Shown here piece by piece: positions 1 through 10,593 of a stretch of DNA of 64,000 bases. The DNA is from Lantana camara (Eukaryota > Streptophyta > Magnoliopsida > Lamiales > Verbenaceae), in NCBI GenBank assembly GCA_037501455.1, contig CM074864.1, positions 25,662,001-25,726,000 of the forward strand. The letters run 5' to 3'. Position 1 is the first letter of the stretch, and each line of letters opens with the position of its first letter. The notes under the pieces are model-generated. The model was given only the letters and a program-made list of their open reading frames with translations, made no database searches and was not told the origin of the DNA. Both the position numbers and the translations under genes were made by a program.

Positions 1-871
1 CCCTCAACACTGGGATGACCCCTGAATCCACCAGGAGGTTGGTGGAGGAAGGAATCCTGCACGTGGGTGTCATGCTCCCGACGTGCGTAGCATGGATGGT
101 TAGGGCTTTGCAAACCCACCATCAACCGGAGTGAAGGAGTTCTTGAATGTATACGTGTGCACTGTAACTAAATTGCATGTCCGTATGATATTTAAACTAG
201 CATGTAACGATTCACTACGGGAGTAAGGTTGGAGAATAGCCCTCACTCGCCAGGGCCACATGTTCAAGAAATAATCAAGTTAATCTGTTAAAATGATTAG
301 TTGTAATCTCGGGCAAAGAACAAGCTTCTTGAATAATATATATATTGTTTCATTTCCAAGTCTTCACCCGAGAATATGACTTGCATGTGACGTGTGTTAT
401 ATATTTAGCTATTGCCCCTCACTCAGTCTTCGGTGGACTGATACTTCACTTTTCAGGTACTTGAGAGCTTGGTCGTGCTAGGCGAGAGTCGGGTCCAGTC
501 TTGCATTGTCACGAGTCTAGCAATGTACCATCATGTATATACTTTACTAGTTTCATGTTATGATCGTAGTTCCTACGTTTTGGATACTTGAACATGTATA
601 GAGTAGTAAGAGATGATAATACATTGATAGTTAAGTGGTACCTATTATATATCTATTCGGTAAATACGGTACCTATATGTATGACTGTTTCATTGCTTCC
701 GTTATTATATTCATGTTTTGGTTGTTATGTTGGGGAGTGTCCCGCCTAGCTCATTTGATATTTAGTTGTCACCCGTTCGCTATAGTTTCGATTTATGTAC
801 GGATCGCCCATTTCGTACGTGGATCGGGCTATAGTGCGGGGGATGTAGTGCCTTGAGGGTTAGGGTGCTAG
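1..871 (+). mobile_element. 3' part of a Tekay-type Gypsy LTR (fragment A)
   Basis: No coding capacity. The segment carries the same ordered blocks as the 3' halves of the other long Gypsy LTRs here: the 'ccaccaggaggttggtggag' block (about 30-50), a 'gtaatctcgggc' block (about 303), 'cccctcactcagtc' followed by 'ggactgat' and 'tttcagg' (about 415-458), and a terminal block with 'cacccgttcgctatag' and 'tagtgcgggggatgtagtg' (about 770-850). The LTR end should read ggtgctaca; here it reads ggtgctaga at about 863-871, so the terminus is mutated. The 5' part lies outside the window. Called as a Gypsy LTR from its similarity to the structurally defined LTR at 39285-43142. Confidence 0.7.
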
Positions 872-900
872 AGTTCCCATCTTCGGGGAGCCTGACAGGC

Positions 901-948
901 GGGAACGGCCCTTCCCACTTTGAACTGAAACCTGGAATGGCCGTTCCC
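901..948. repeat. Pair of GGCC-centred palindromes in LTR fragment B
   Basis: Two near-palindromes occur 33 bp apart: gggaacggcccttccc (901-916) and ggaatggccgttccc (934-948). Both resemble GGGAACGGCCGTTCCC. They sit in the middle of the LTR, where other Tekay-type LTRs in the window carry different palindromes with a similar centre. Function unknown. Confidence 0.6.
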
Positions 949-1362
949 AGCCCTCTGGAAGTGCAAAAAGTTTCTGCATAAAATGTGAAATCCCAAACCC
1001 TTTTATTTACCTTTAATTAACCCCAACATGATATTATATGATCAATTACATGTCATAATATGAATATATCATGCTACAATCGTGAATGCATGTTATCTCG
1101 TTGCATAGTTAAGCCGTGCGTCCTATTTGGTAACATTGATGAGTTATTGTCTCACAAGTACACCATGTCCTGTTTCTTGTCCAGTTATTCTCCCGGGGCA
1201 GAGATTGTGATCAACTGACCACGTTCACGCAATCATGAGTCGTGTGTCGCCTGTCAGGTGAGGTTTAATTGCTAGTTACTTAGAACCCGTATAACCTTAT
1301 GTGACTTTTGGGCCAAAAGAGATATAAACATATAATGATAAGTGTTTCTGAACTATCCAATC

Positions 1363-1590
1363 ATGTTCTTTAAAAGAAACCCGTGTTCCTCGAAAGCAAG
1401 TCATGTTCTTTACAAGTAAATCATGTATTTACTGAAAACAAGTCATGTTCTTTAAAAGCAAGTCGTGTATCGTGTTACAAGCAAGCCCTGTATCGTGTTA
1501 CTAATCGTGTTCATGACAAGAAAACCGTGTATCGTGTTATCGTGTTACCGTGATCGTGTTTGGCGAACTATCGTGTATCGTGTATCGTGT
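1363..1590. repeat. Degenerate tandem repeats in LTR fragment B
   Basis: Irregular repeats built on 'caagtcatgttctttaaaag' and later 'cgtgtatcgtgtta' units run through this stretch, with variable spacing near 30 bp and then about 15 bp. They look like LTR-internal minisatellite decay and have no coding potential. Confidence 0.55.
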
Positions 1591-2156
1591 TTATGGGCTC
1601 CAGGGTGAGTGTGTTAGCCAACCGGGAAAGCATAGGGCTGACGGGTAACTCGCACACCTCTCTCACACCGTGGGGATGCCCCCTGACTCCACCAGGAGGT
1701 TTGGTGGATGAAGGAGTCCCATACGTGGGAGTCATGCTCCCGACGTGCAACGTGTTATCGTGGGTGGTTCGGGCCTTGCAAACCCACCACCATTGGAGAA
1801 AGGAGGATTTCGTGTTATTGATCGTGTGCACTTTAATGACCTGTATGATAACTTAATTAAATGAAAGTGCAACCCTTGTTCACTGTCAAGGTTGGTTGGA
1901 GATCGTGAACGCCCCTCGCCAGAGCCACTGATTGTTATAATAAACGTGATTGTCGTGTTAAACCTGATAGTTGTAATCTTGGGTGAGTTTATGTTATTCT
2001 TGCACTTATATTATTGTTATTATCATTTTAGTTACAAAACCTTACCCGAGGTTATAACTTGCATGTTATATGCGCTAATATATATGTATGCCCCTCACTC
2101 AGTCTTCCATAGACTGACGCCTCCACCTTTCAGGTTCTTGCAGGTGCAGGCTAGGC

Positions 2157-2197
2157 GGGAGTCGAGTCGAGTCGAGTCGTGTCAAGTCCAGTCCATG
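2157..2197. repeat. (GAGTC)n short tandem repeat
   Basis: Several GAGTC/AAGTC pentamers occur in a row just downstream of the acceptor-like cag sites of LTR fragment B. Related LTRs have only one or two such pentamers at this place, so this is a local expansion. Confidence 0.6.
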
Positions 2198-2511
2198 TGA
2201 TCGAGTCCAGCACGGTGCATTTTTATTTGTTTATTCCCTTTGAAGATGATAATGTATTGATATGTGAACCTAGAACGTATTTTATTTAATAAATGGAAAA
2301 TGTCACGCCCTGATAAATGGAATATTTGATAGTGATTGGTTTATGCTTCAGCTTTGTTTGATGCATATTTTAGTTATCCCGCCTAGCTTGTCGTTTATTG
2401 CATTGTCACCCGTTCGCTATAGGTTAGTTCATGTACGGATTGCCCGTTTCGTATGTGGATTGACCTATAGTGCCGGGGTGTGGCACCTCCACGTGTAAGG
2501 GGTGCTACATT

Positions 2512-4493
2512 TATAACATGCACGCACAAAATATTTAACACATACACACATGCACTCACGTAGACACATGTACTCACTAACATATTATACATAAATATGT
2601 AATATATTAAACAAATATATATACACTAACGCACCCATACACATGCATACTAAGGTAAATTGCATGCATTTAATTTATATACACTATATGTTCATGTTCA
2701 TGCATATAATTGTATAAATATATCATATATATATACACACCACCTCACACACATGCATGCAATCACACAACACTAACACACACACAACAAAATCACGCAC
2801 CACACACATATTTATACATATATTACATATTTACGTATAGCACACAAAGCACACATGCATGTATAACAAAACACACACAAACACAAAGCTTCTAGGAACT
2901 CGCCGCCCGGGAAAAGAAATGCAAACGAAAGTCCCCGGCCGGGCAAGGAGAAGGCAGAAGCTACTGCCTGAAGCGTCCCTGCCCTGGGACTCAACCAAAA
3001 GAAGATCGCCCCGCCCGGGGATATCACACAGCAGCGACGAACAGCAGCAGCTGCTGCTCTGTTTTCCTCCATTTCACGCAGCAAAACAGGGCAAAAGAGC
3101 AGAAGCAGTAGGGCAACAAAAACGACAACAAAACCGGCAAGAAAAGGAAGTAAAACTGGCAGCAGTTCATACACAGCAAGAACAACAAAACAAGGTTCCA
3201 ATCATGCATCTAAATCTCAGATTTTCAGTCATTTATCAAGCTCCAAACATGAAGAAAAATTCATATACTTGCAATCCATGAAAATAAGAGCAATAATTCA
3301 TTTATTGGAGCTTAAGGAAACAAGATTCATGCATTAAAATCCATAAAAACCGAAGCAATCTCATGAAATCAAACTTTGGAGCAAAACCTAACTATTCATC
3401 ATAGCAGCCCCAAACCATGCTCAAAACCACATCAAATTTAGCAAATAGATACTTAAAAGAAAGAGGAGAAGATATAGAACCAGAATCCGGGCTTACCTTT
3501 CGAATTTGAGGCGAAATGATGGAGTATTGATCTTGGAAAAGTAAGATGAACTGTGTAGATTTCTTTTTCCCTTTCTCTCTCTCCATCAGCTGCTTCTTTC
3601 TCTCTCTCCAGGCATGAGTTCGAAATGAGGGATAAGGCATGGATAGAGGGTTTAACTAGGGTTAATTTGGCTCAAGAATCAAGTGATTTGGTTAAGAAAT
3701 GAATTAGTTATGGCCAAAATACTCCAAGGTGGCGAATCTGCATGAACAGCTAGTTTCGGAGAAAATACGGGGGATCAAACGGGCTTAGAAAAATGTGAGG
3801 CCAAGTTCTTTAGCTTCCAAATTTCATCACAAGTCCACTGATACTTCCGAAATTCGAATCCGAATTCCCTAGCTCAAGTTACGGTCTCCGGAATCCAAGG
3901 CGCACTAAAACTTGTTAGGCCCTCGAGTCCCCAACAATTAAAATATGGTTCGTTACCATATCAAACAAGTCCGGAAAATCAAAAGGAGCACATAAACGAA
4001 TTCATAACACGTATAATTCATGCATATTAAATCGGCACGAAAATTCGATCTCAAATCGAGCACAAACGCAACACATTTTCAACAAAGAAGCTTATTATTC
4101 AAATAATAAAATTAAATTTTCAATGAAAAAATTAAATAAAATTTTATTAAAAAGGCTATTTTTCAATTAGGTCAAAAGCTTTCAAAAAGTTTCAAATAAG
4201 TCAAAGATTAAATAAATCATACAATTAAGCCCTTAATCACATAATTCACAAAAATTAGCATGCTCGGAAATTAAATTCACATATCATAAAATTCATAAAA
4301 ATTCATATCATAAATCACTTAGGCAAATTTTGACATATAAATCGAATATTTCATATAAATTCAAATAGTTCATATAAAAATTTCAAATAATAAAGTATAA
4401 TTCAATTAAATATGAAATTAAAATGATTTAAATTACACAATTCGCTCTCTCGTAAGTGGGTACCTGGACGGCCGAAAAACCGGGGTGTCACAT
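2512..4493 (-). mobile_element. Antisense Tekay-type LTR, 5' half only
   Basis: Read on minus, the segment starts TGTGACACCCCGG at 4493, a typical start of this LTR group (compare TGTGACACCCCG at 39285). It contains AT-rich sequence, a GC-rich palindrome cluster and a CA/TG-rich microsatellite region (2735-2890 on plus). It stops at 2512 without the expected ggtgctaca end, exactly where plus-strand LTR fragment B ends. It interrupts the Gypsy pol gene that resumes at 4494. ORFs of 129 and 140 codons over the GC-rich part lie on opposite strands and carry no domain. Confidence 0.7.
2901..3022. repeat. Four GC-rich palindromic boxes in antisense LTR
   Basis: Boxes: cgccgcccgggaa (2901-2913), gtccccggccgggcaagg (2931-2948), gtccctgccctgggac (2975-2990) and cgccccgcccggggat (3007-3022). 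On minus the last reads atccccgggcggggcg, almost the same as the paired boxes in the LARD LTRs at 40774 and 47607, so this LTR is related to the LARD subfamily. Confidence 0.6.
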
Positions 4494-6582
4494 TGGTTAT
4501 TTCGGCATAGAGCTTTGATGGATTGCCACACGAAGAAGGTCTCCTTGGATTCTACGGTGTTTTCGGGCCATAGATTGAAGGGTAGCCCGTTCATTTCCTT
4601 CATGGAAGCTAATAGGTTAGTCCTGGATGGTGCAATGTGCTATGTGGCTTATCTATTGAATAAACCTAAGGATCAAGCCAAGCTCTAAGAGATGGAGATT
4701 GTGAAGGACTTCCTTGATGTTTTCTCGGAAAGTTTGGGATCCTTACCACCTGATTGGGACATCGAGTTTGTTATTGATCTCTATCCCGGAGCTGAACCTT
4801 TCGCTAAGACTCCCTATCGGATGGCTCCAGCAGAGTTTAAGAAGCTAAAGATGCAACATGATGAGCTCTTATAATGTGGTTACATTCGTACGAGTACTTC
4901 TCCATGGGCTGCTCCTGTCCTGTTTGTAAAAAAGAAAGATGGAACTTTACGGATGTGTATTGACTACAGAGAGCTTAACCGAGTAACAGTTAATAATAAA
5001 TACCTACTACCTCACATTGAAAAATTGTTTGATCTCCTCCAAGGTTCGCTTATCTACTCCAAGCTTGACCAGAGACAAGGGTATTATCAGTTGCGTATCC
5101 GGGAAGAAGATATACTAAAAACGGGTTTCAACACGTGTTATGGGCACTTCAAGTTCGTGGCCATGCACAAATACCCCTGTTGCATTTATGGACATGATGC
5201 ACCGAATATTCTGGCCTTACCTCGATAAATTCATGGTCATCTTTATTGATGATATTTTGGTGTATCCAAAGTCAGTTGGAGAGCATGCCCAGCACTTTAG
5301 AATGGTATTGGCTACACTTCTAGAGCATTGACTGTTTGCCAAGTTCAGTAAGTGTGAGTTCCGGATCGATCGGGTTTCTTTCTTGGGTCACTTCATCTCG
5401 GGTGAAGGTGTAGAAGTGGATCATATGAAGATTGAGACATTGATGCTATGGAAGCAACCGAAGAATGCCTCAGAGATAAGAAGTTTCCTCGGCGGTTTGT
5501 GAAAGATTTCTCTAAAATTGCCACCCCGTTGACTCGATTGACAAGAAAAGAGGCTAAATTCGAGTGGGATGAGGCGTGTGAGAAGAGTTTCCAAACTCTT
5601 AAGGAGCGCTTGACTACAACACCGATTCTTACTCTACCTATAGGTTCCAAAGGCGACGTAGTATACATCGATGCATCTAAGGAAGACCTCGGTTGTGTGT
5701 TCATGCAGGATGGCAGAGTAGTAGCCTAAGCCTCTAGAAAGTTAAAGGATCATGAGAAGAACTATCCCACTCATGATTTGGAGCTTGCAGCCATTGTCTT
5801 TGCTTTGTTAAAGTGGTGACATTACCTCTATGGAACCACTTTCGAATTGTTTACCGACCACCAAAGTCTCAATTATCTGTTTACTCAGAAGGAGTTAAAT
5901 GTGAGAGAAACGCGTTGGGTGGAGCTCCTCGAGGAATATGATTGGAAGATTCAATACCACCCAGGTAAGGCTAAAGTGGTGGCCGATGCTTTGAGCCGGA
6001 AGGCTAGTGTTTCAGGATTGGAGGCAGGTTCGAGCAAGCAGGTTTCCGAGGTTTTGATTTCAGAGGCTCGTTTAGCAAATATTTCTATTCAACTGGATTT
6101 GATGCAAAGGTTGATTGAAGCTCAATCTAATGATCCAAAAATTCAGAGATTGGTTGCAAGAGCAAGAGTTTATCCGGAGACCAAGTTCAGATTTGATGAT
6201 TCGGGGTTGTTTCGGTTTAAGACGAGAGTTTGTGTCCCTGAAGAGCTTAAACTGGTAATTCTTGATGAAGCACATCGTTCGGCATACACAGTACATCCTG
6301 GAGGCACCAAGATGTACAAGGATTTGAGAACCTTGTATTGGTGGAATGGCATGAAGAGAGACGTGACCAACTTTGTAAGAAGGTGTCTAACGTGCCAACT
6401 CGTGAAGGCAGTACATCAGAAATCGGGAGGAACTCTTCAACCACTTCCAATTCCCAAATGGAAGTGGGAGCAAGTGACAATGGACTTTGTGTCCCGCTTG
6501 CCAAGGACCAAAGGAGGTTTCGATGGCATATGGGTTGTGGTTGATCGGTTTTCTAAGTCAGCCCATTTTCTCGAAATCCGGA
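4494..6582 (+). pseudogene. Tekay/Del-like Ty3-Gypsy pol, 5' portion (RT, RNaseH, start of integrase)
   Basis: Decayed polyprotein. The first readable part (about 4494-4688) matches the linker after protease (WLFRHRALMDC). RT follows with [27 protein letters not shown] and the catalytic FIDDILVY (about 5239-5262). RNaseH shows VVYIDASKEDLG (about 5660), DLELAAI and [11 protein letters not shown] (about 5850), and the characteristic [15 protein letters not shown] (5959-6003). Integrase begins with the HHCC zinc finger (HPGGTKMY...CLTCQ, 6295-6400) and [12 protein letters not shown]. In-frame stops occur at 4686-4688, 4872-4874, 5727-5729 and 5817-5819, and a frameshift lies near 5160-5230. Gag and protease are missing because an antisense LTR replaces the left side. 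The gene breaks at 6582 and resumes at 13284. Confidence 0.93.
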
Positions 6583-9368
6583 TGTAGCACCTGGAAAGCT
6601 AGGTAGCCACATCGCCCGCACTATAGTTCAATCCACATATGGAACGAACACCCATACATGAATTAAGCCCATAGCGAATGGGAGACAATAAAAAAAAAAC
6701 AATCTAGCTAGGCGGGACTAACCCTCAATCAGTTACCAACATGCATAGCAATTAAAATGGAAGCATAATATACATTCATGTCCTTAACATTATTCAAGTT
6801 CATTTCCATCATTTCCATATATACACTATCAATTTTCCAAAGACAAGTCATAATATACATAGGCACCATAACAATTCGTAAGCAATACATATGCATCAAT
6901 GCAAAAATGGAATGTGCTAGACGTAAAGTAAAGACTTGACAAGACTCCAACCCCGCCTAGCACACATCCTGCAAAACCTGAAGAGTGAAGTGTCAGTCTA
7001 AGAAAGACAAAGTGAGGGGTTTAATAATTATAAGTGCAATTACCATGCAAACCATAATCTCGGGTAAGGGGTTATGAAAAGGAAATAATATAAGTTCAAG
7101 TAACAAAGAATTTCTCGCCCGAGATTACAACTATCCAATTCAACATTTTAATCAATTCAATTCAATCAATCAGTGGCCTGGCGAGTGAGGGCAAATCTCC
7201 AACCTTTCTCCGACAGTGTACAATAATTCAGTTATTAAGTGATTAGGTGATCAGACAATCAATTACAGTGCACAATTAGTAGTTTCAGTAACCCTTTTCC
7301 CTCCTGGTGATGGTGGGATTGCAAGGCCCCACCACCCAATCAGTGTGAACCTAGGATTTACGAGTCCTTATGCCCAGAACTCATTCCTTCACTAATCTCC
7401 TAGTGGGTTCAGGGGTCATCCCAAAAGTTGTGAGGATAGTCCAAGAGTTACCCGTCAGCCCAAGCTTTCCCAGTTGGCTCAATACACTACCCTCGGGCCC
7501 ACAGTGAACAATGTACTCGCCAAAACAGTCAATCAGTATAGTACAGTACAGTTCGGTAATTCAGTTGAGAATCAGTAAAGTTTGGAAAACTATAGATATA
7601 TAGATACATTTCAGTTTAAAACATCACATAGGGTCGTATGGGTTCTATATATCTAGAATTGAAACCTGACCTGACGAGCGACGAAACAAAACAACGATAC
7701 AAGAAAGTGTCCAAACGACCAATGATCTCCGCCCCAGAGAAGAACTGGATAAGAAAGGAAACAACGGGAACTCGTGAGACAAGACTCAATATGAGACCAA
7801 GTATGACGCACGACAATGCTAATGTAACACCTTAATAACTAAAAAAATTAGGAATCAAGTGACACTTAAATATGTATGAGAACCAATTAGCATCTAAGAA
7901 ATGAAATCAATCTCAAGGAGTCACACTATCATGTTTTAGCAATTAAGTACCAAGAAGCATCACTTAGGAGCATAATTATCAATTAATCAAGCATATAATT
8001 CATATAATTCACATACTGGAGCCAAGAGACTGAAAGGAATGCAAGAAGAGAGGTTTTGGTGAAGTTGGGAAAAAACTGACAATTTCCAAAAATGCATAAG
8101 CTGTAGAAAAACTGGAATATCTTGAGTTCTAAAAGTTGGAATTGAGTTTTTTTATTGGGTATGGAACTAGACAAATAGACCTTTTCAAACATATAAGGAT
8201 CGAATTTTAGTTCAAAGCGGAATGAAAATGGCTTAGGTCCAAACGTGGGCTAATGCAGATTCGCTGCAGCTTGGCGGCACCAAATTAAAATGGTTATAAC
8301 TGACAAAAGAAAATAGATATTGAGGTGATTCCAATTGGAGAATACTCTAAACTTCAAGTAATTTCTACAGTAGAAAATTTAGAGCAATTAGAGGAGGGGA
8401 GGGTTGCCGTCCCGGCCGGGATTGAAATTGCACTAAAAAGGGTCCCAGCCGGGATCCTGGTGAAGTGAGGCTACGTTGAAAACGTCCCGGCCGGGACTGA
8501 GTTTGTACTAAAATGGATCCCGGCAGGGATCCTACACCTGAAAGCTTCGGGAAAACGGGGGAAACACATGGAATTTCGCTCCCAAACGATTTCCACACCA
8601 AATCAAGGTAAGAAAACAACCCAAACTATCATATCTCATATATATCAATTAGGCATCATATAATCTAAGGAACCATGCATATATCATCAAGAATTCATCC
8701 CTCAAACCCTATATTATCCATTCCATTCCACTTCTCATATTCTTCAATAAATCAAGCAAGGTTTCAAGTATAAAAGTCCTAAACATATATCTAACCTCTT
8801 GCACACAAAAAACCATACCAAAGTCATTAAACCCTACTTCATATATACCAAGAGATTCAATCAAATGCTCATGTACCTTGAAATGGAAGAAAGAAAGGAT
8901 GAAGTGATGAAATGATGATGATGATGATGATAATGCTTCTAATTTCACAATTCCTTGAAATCAAGCTTGAATTTTTGATGAAATCTTTCCTTCCTTCGCT
9001 TGGTGTTTCAACCGTAATTTTGTGTGTTTGTATGTGTGGAATTCTTGATGAAAATAGATGAATGAATGCAAGAGATGTATATAATGTCAAAGTCTTCCAC
9101 TACCTTGCATGACTCACCACATTTTGCACATAGGTCCTTCAAGTATTTGAATTCATATAATCTAGTTTCATTGCAAGGAATTTGATCACTTAACTCCAAT
9201 CGCATTAATGTAATTAAGTCTACATTTTCAAATAAATGATCAAGTAAGGACACACATCAGCAATTAGCCACGTTAACAAGTAATTCACGTATCAATTAAA
9301 ATTAAATCATATAATAATTCTCAAGTTGACATAAATTACATATAAGCACTTTAGGAGTAGAATTCACA
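6583..9368 (-). repeat. 3' LTR of the non-autonomous element
   Basis: About 2.8 kb. On minus it starts TGTGAATTCTAC at 9368, directly after a purine-rich tract, and ends GGTGCTACA. Compared with the partner LTR it lacks about 45 bp at its start (the partner begins TGTAATGCCCC) and has about 130 bp more in the palindrome region 8400-8540. Blocks such as 'tcagtctaagaaagac' (6993) and the 'cccgcactatag' end are shared with the other LTRs. Confidence 0.85.
8409..8558. repeat. Tandem 75-bp unit with four GTCCCGGCCGGGAC palindromes
   Basis: Boxes are gtcccggccgggat (8409-8422), gtcccagccgggat (8442-8455), gtcccggccgggac (8484-8497, a perfect 14-bp palindrome) and atcccggcagggat (8517-8530). Spacing of 33, 42 and 33 bp shows a 75-bp unit repeated twice. 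The partner LTR lacks the whole block at about 12408, so copy number changed between two LTRs of one insertion. Confidence 0.8.
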
Positions 9369-10593
9369 ATTCTCTCCCCCTTAAGAGGACCTGTTCCCCA
9401 GGTCCAAACTCGAGTTCTGAACCTGAAACAAGCGATGAGAGAGCCCCGTCTCTCAACAATAATGAGAGAACCCCGTCACTCAAACAAGCAATGAGAGAAC
9501 CCCGTCTCTCAAACAAGCAACGAGAGAACCCCATCTCTCAAACAACAATGAGAGCAAACACCCATGAGAACACTTAGATAACTACTCACACAATCTACGC
9601 TTAAGGAGAGGTAAGAAAATAACATGTACAATAATTAATATTCATATAAAAGTAATTTACAAGTAACGAAGAACAATGTCAGACAATAAGAAAGTGCATG
9701 TTGCCCGTGATATGCATGTTTAGATGTACCGTTCACCATTGCTTTAGAAAACTTCTATAGTGGTAGTCTGTTTCAACACTTGATTTGATGTTGGAGATTC
9801 CTTTTTGCCCGTGGTACCCCGCCGGAAGATGCCCAATCTACTCAATACTTCAATGACCACTCGGTCTTCATTCTACGATTGATTCCCTTGTCTTTACTAC
9901 CCATCACGATCCATTATCCCGCTCTTGAATGTGTGCTTGCCTGTAACCTAATTAACTTGCTTCTCATCACGAATTGCACCCGATTCCTCAATTACTCGAT
10001 CTAATCTTCAATAACTCGAATCATAGTCCTCTATCCTGATAGTGTCTCCGGTTAATTACGGAAAATAACCAACAATCCGTATTCTCTTTTGTTCAAACTA
10101 TGTATTCCTTTCTGGGTATTATACTTCCATGCTCGGTTAGATTAACTCTTACTTTTTCCACATGAAATATGATAATTTGATCGTCATCACCTATTCGGTA
10201 CCTTCCCTCGCCAATCTTTTCCTTGAAATTCTCTCACGACTTCACCATTTCCAGAATAAGTAACATGTTATTTAGAGAACTCAATCTGTTCAACCTTGGG
10301 AAATTTAAATGTGTGCATGTCCAGAGGTAAGAGTACAATAATGTTGATCCTTCCACCCAAGTTGTCATCGATAATTCTTTACTCTTCTTTGTCATTTCAA
10401 ATCCCAAACCCTTCTTGAATACTCTAGACTAGACTAGACTTTCTCATTGGTAAATTATGTTAGATCCTGTGGAGAATCAAGACTAGACTTCAAGGAATAG
10501 AATCCAGACTAGACTTCAAAGTATAAAAATTGCGTTTGTAATATTAGAGACTTAGAATGATTTTCTTGTATATAGATTATTCTCCTTATGTAA
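9369..10593 (-). other. Interior of the non-autonomous element, non-coding
   Basis: About 1.2 kb without an ORF or retroviral domain. Next to the 3' LTR, minus strand, lies the polypurine tract (ttaagggggagagaa, 9369-9383), preceded by cctggggaacaggtcctc, which resembles the same region of the LARD (46078-46109). A stretch near 9705-9745 (gatgtaccgttcaccat) is shared, reverse-complemented, with LARD interior sequence at about 45566-45600, linking the two families. Confidence 0.75.
9429..9555. repeat. Four 29-bp tandem repeats, each a small hairpin
   Basis: Units of about 29 bp with the core gagagaaccccgtctctc, whose ends GAGAGA and TCTCTC pair. Four complete units and a partial fifth are present with a few substitutions. 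The repeats are contiguous with no unique spacers, so this is a minisatellite and not a CRISPR array. Confidence 0.85.

Larger units (their letters stand above)
872..2511 (+). mobile_element. 3' part of a second Tekay-type Gypsy LTR (fragment B)
   Basis: Begins in mid-LTR directly after fragment A and ends in the canonical ggtgctaca at 2503-2511. It holds the same blocks as fragment A in the same order, including the 'ccaccaggaggtttggtgg' block (about 1689-1707), the 'cactcagtc...gactgac' hairpin (about 2096-2118) and the 'cacccgttcgctatag' block (about 2407-2423). A good splice-donor-like CAG/GTGAGG lies at 1255-1263. ORFs of 87-102 codons here have no recognisable domain and are probably chance. 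No LTR start or TSD is visible, so the copy is truncated at its left. Confidence 0.7.

Noticed and set aside
2812..3281. ORFs of 129 codons (minus) and 140 codons (plus) over the same bases
   Set aside because: Both cover the GC-rich palindrome part of an LTR fragment, on opposite strands, and neither resembles a known protein.
9429..9555. CRISPR-like regular repeats
   Set aside because: Contiguous tandem units with no spacers, inside a plant LTR element.
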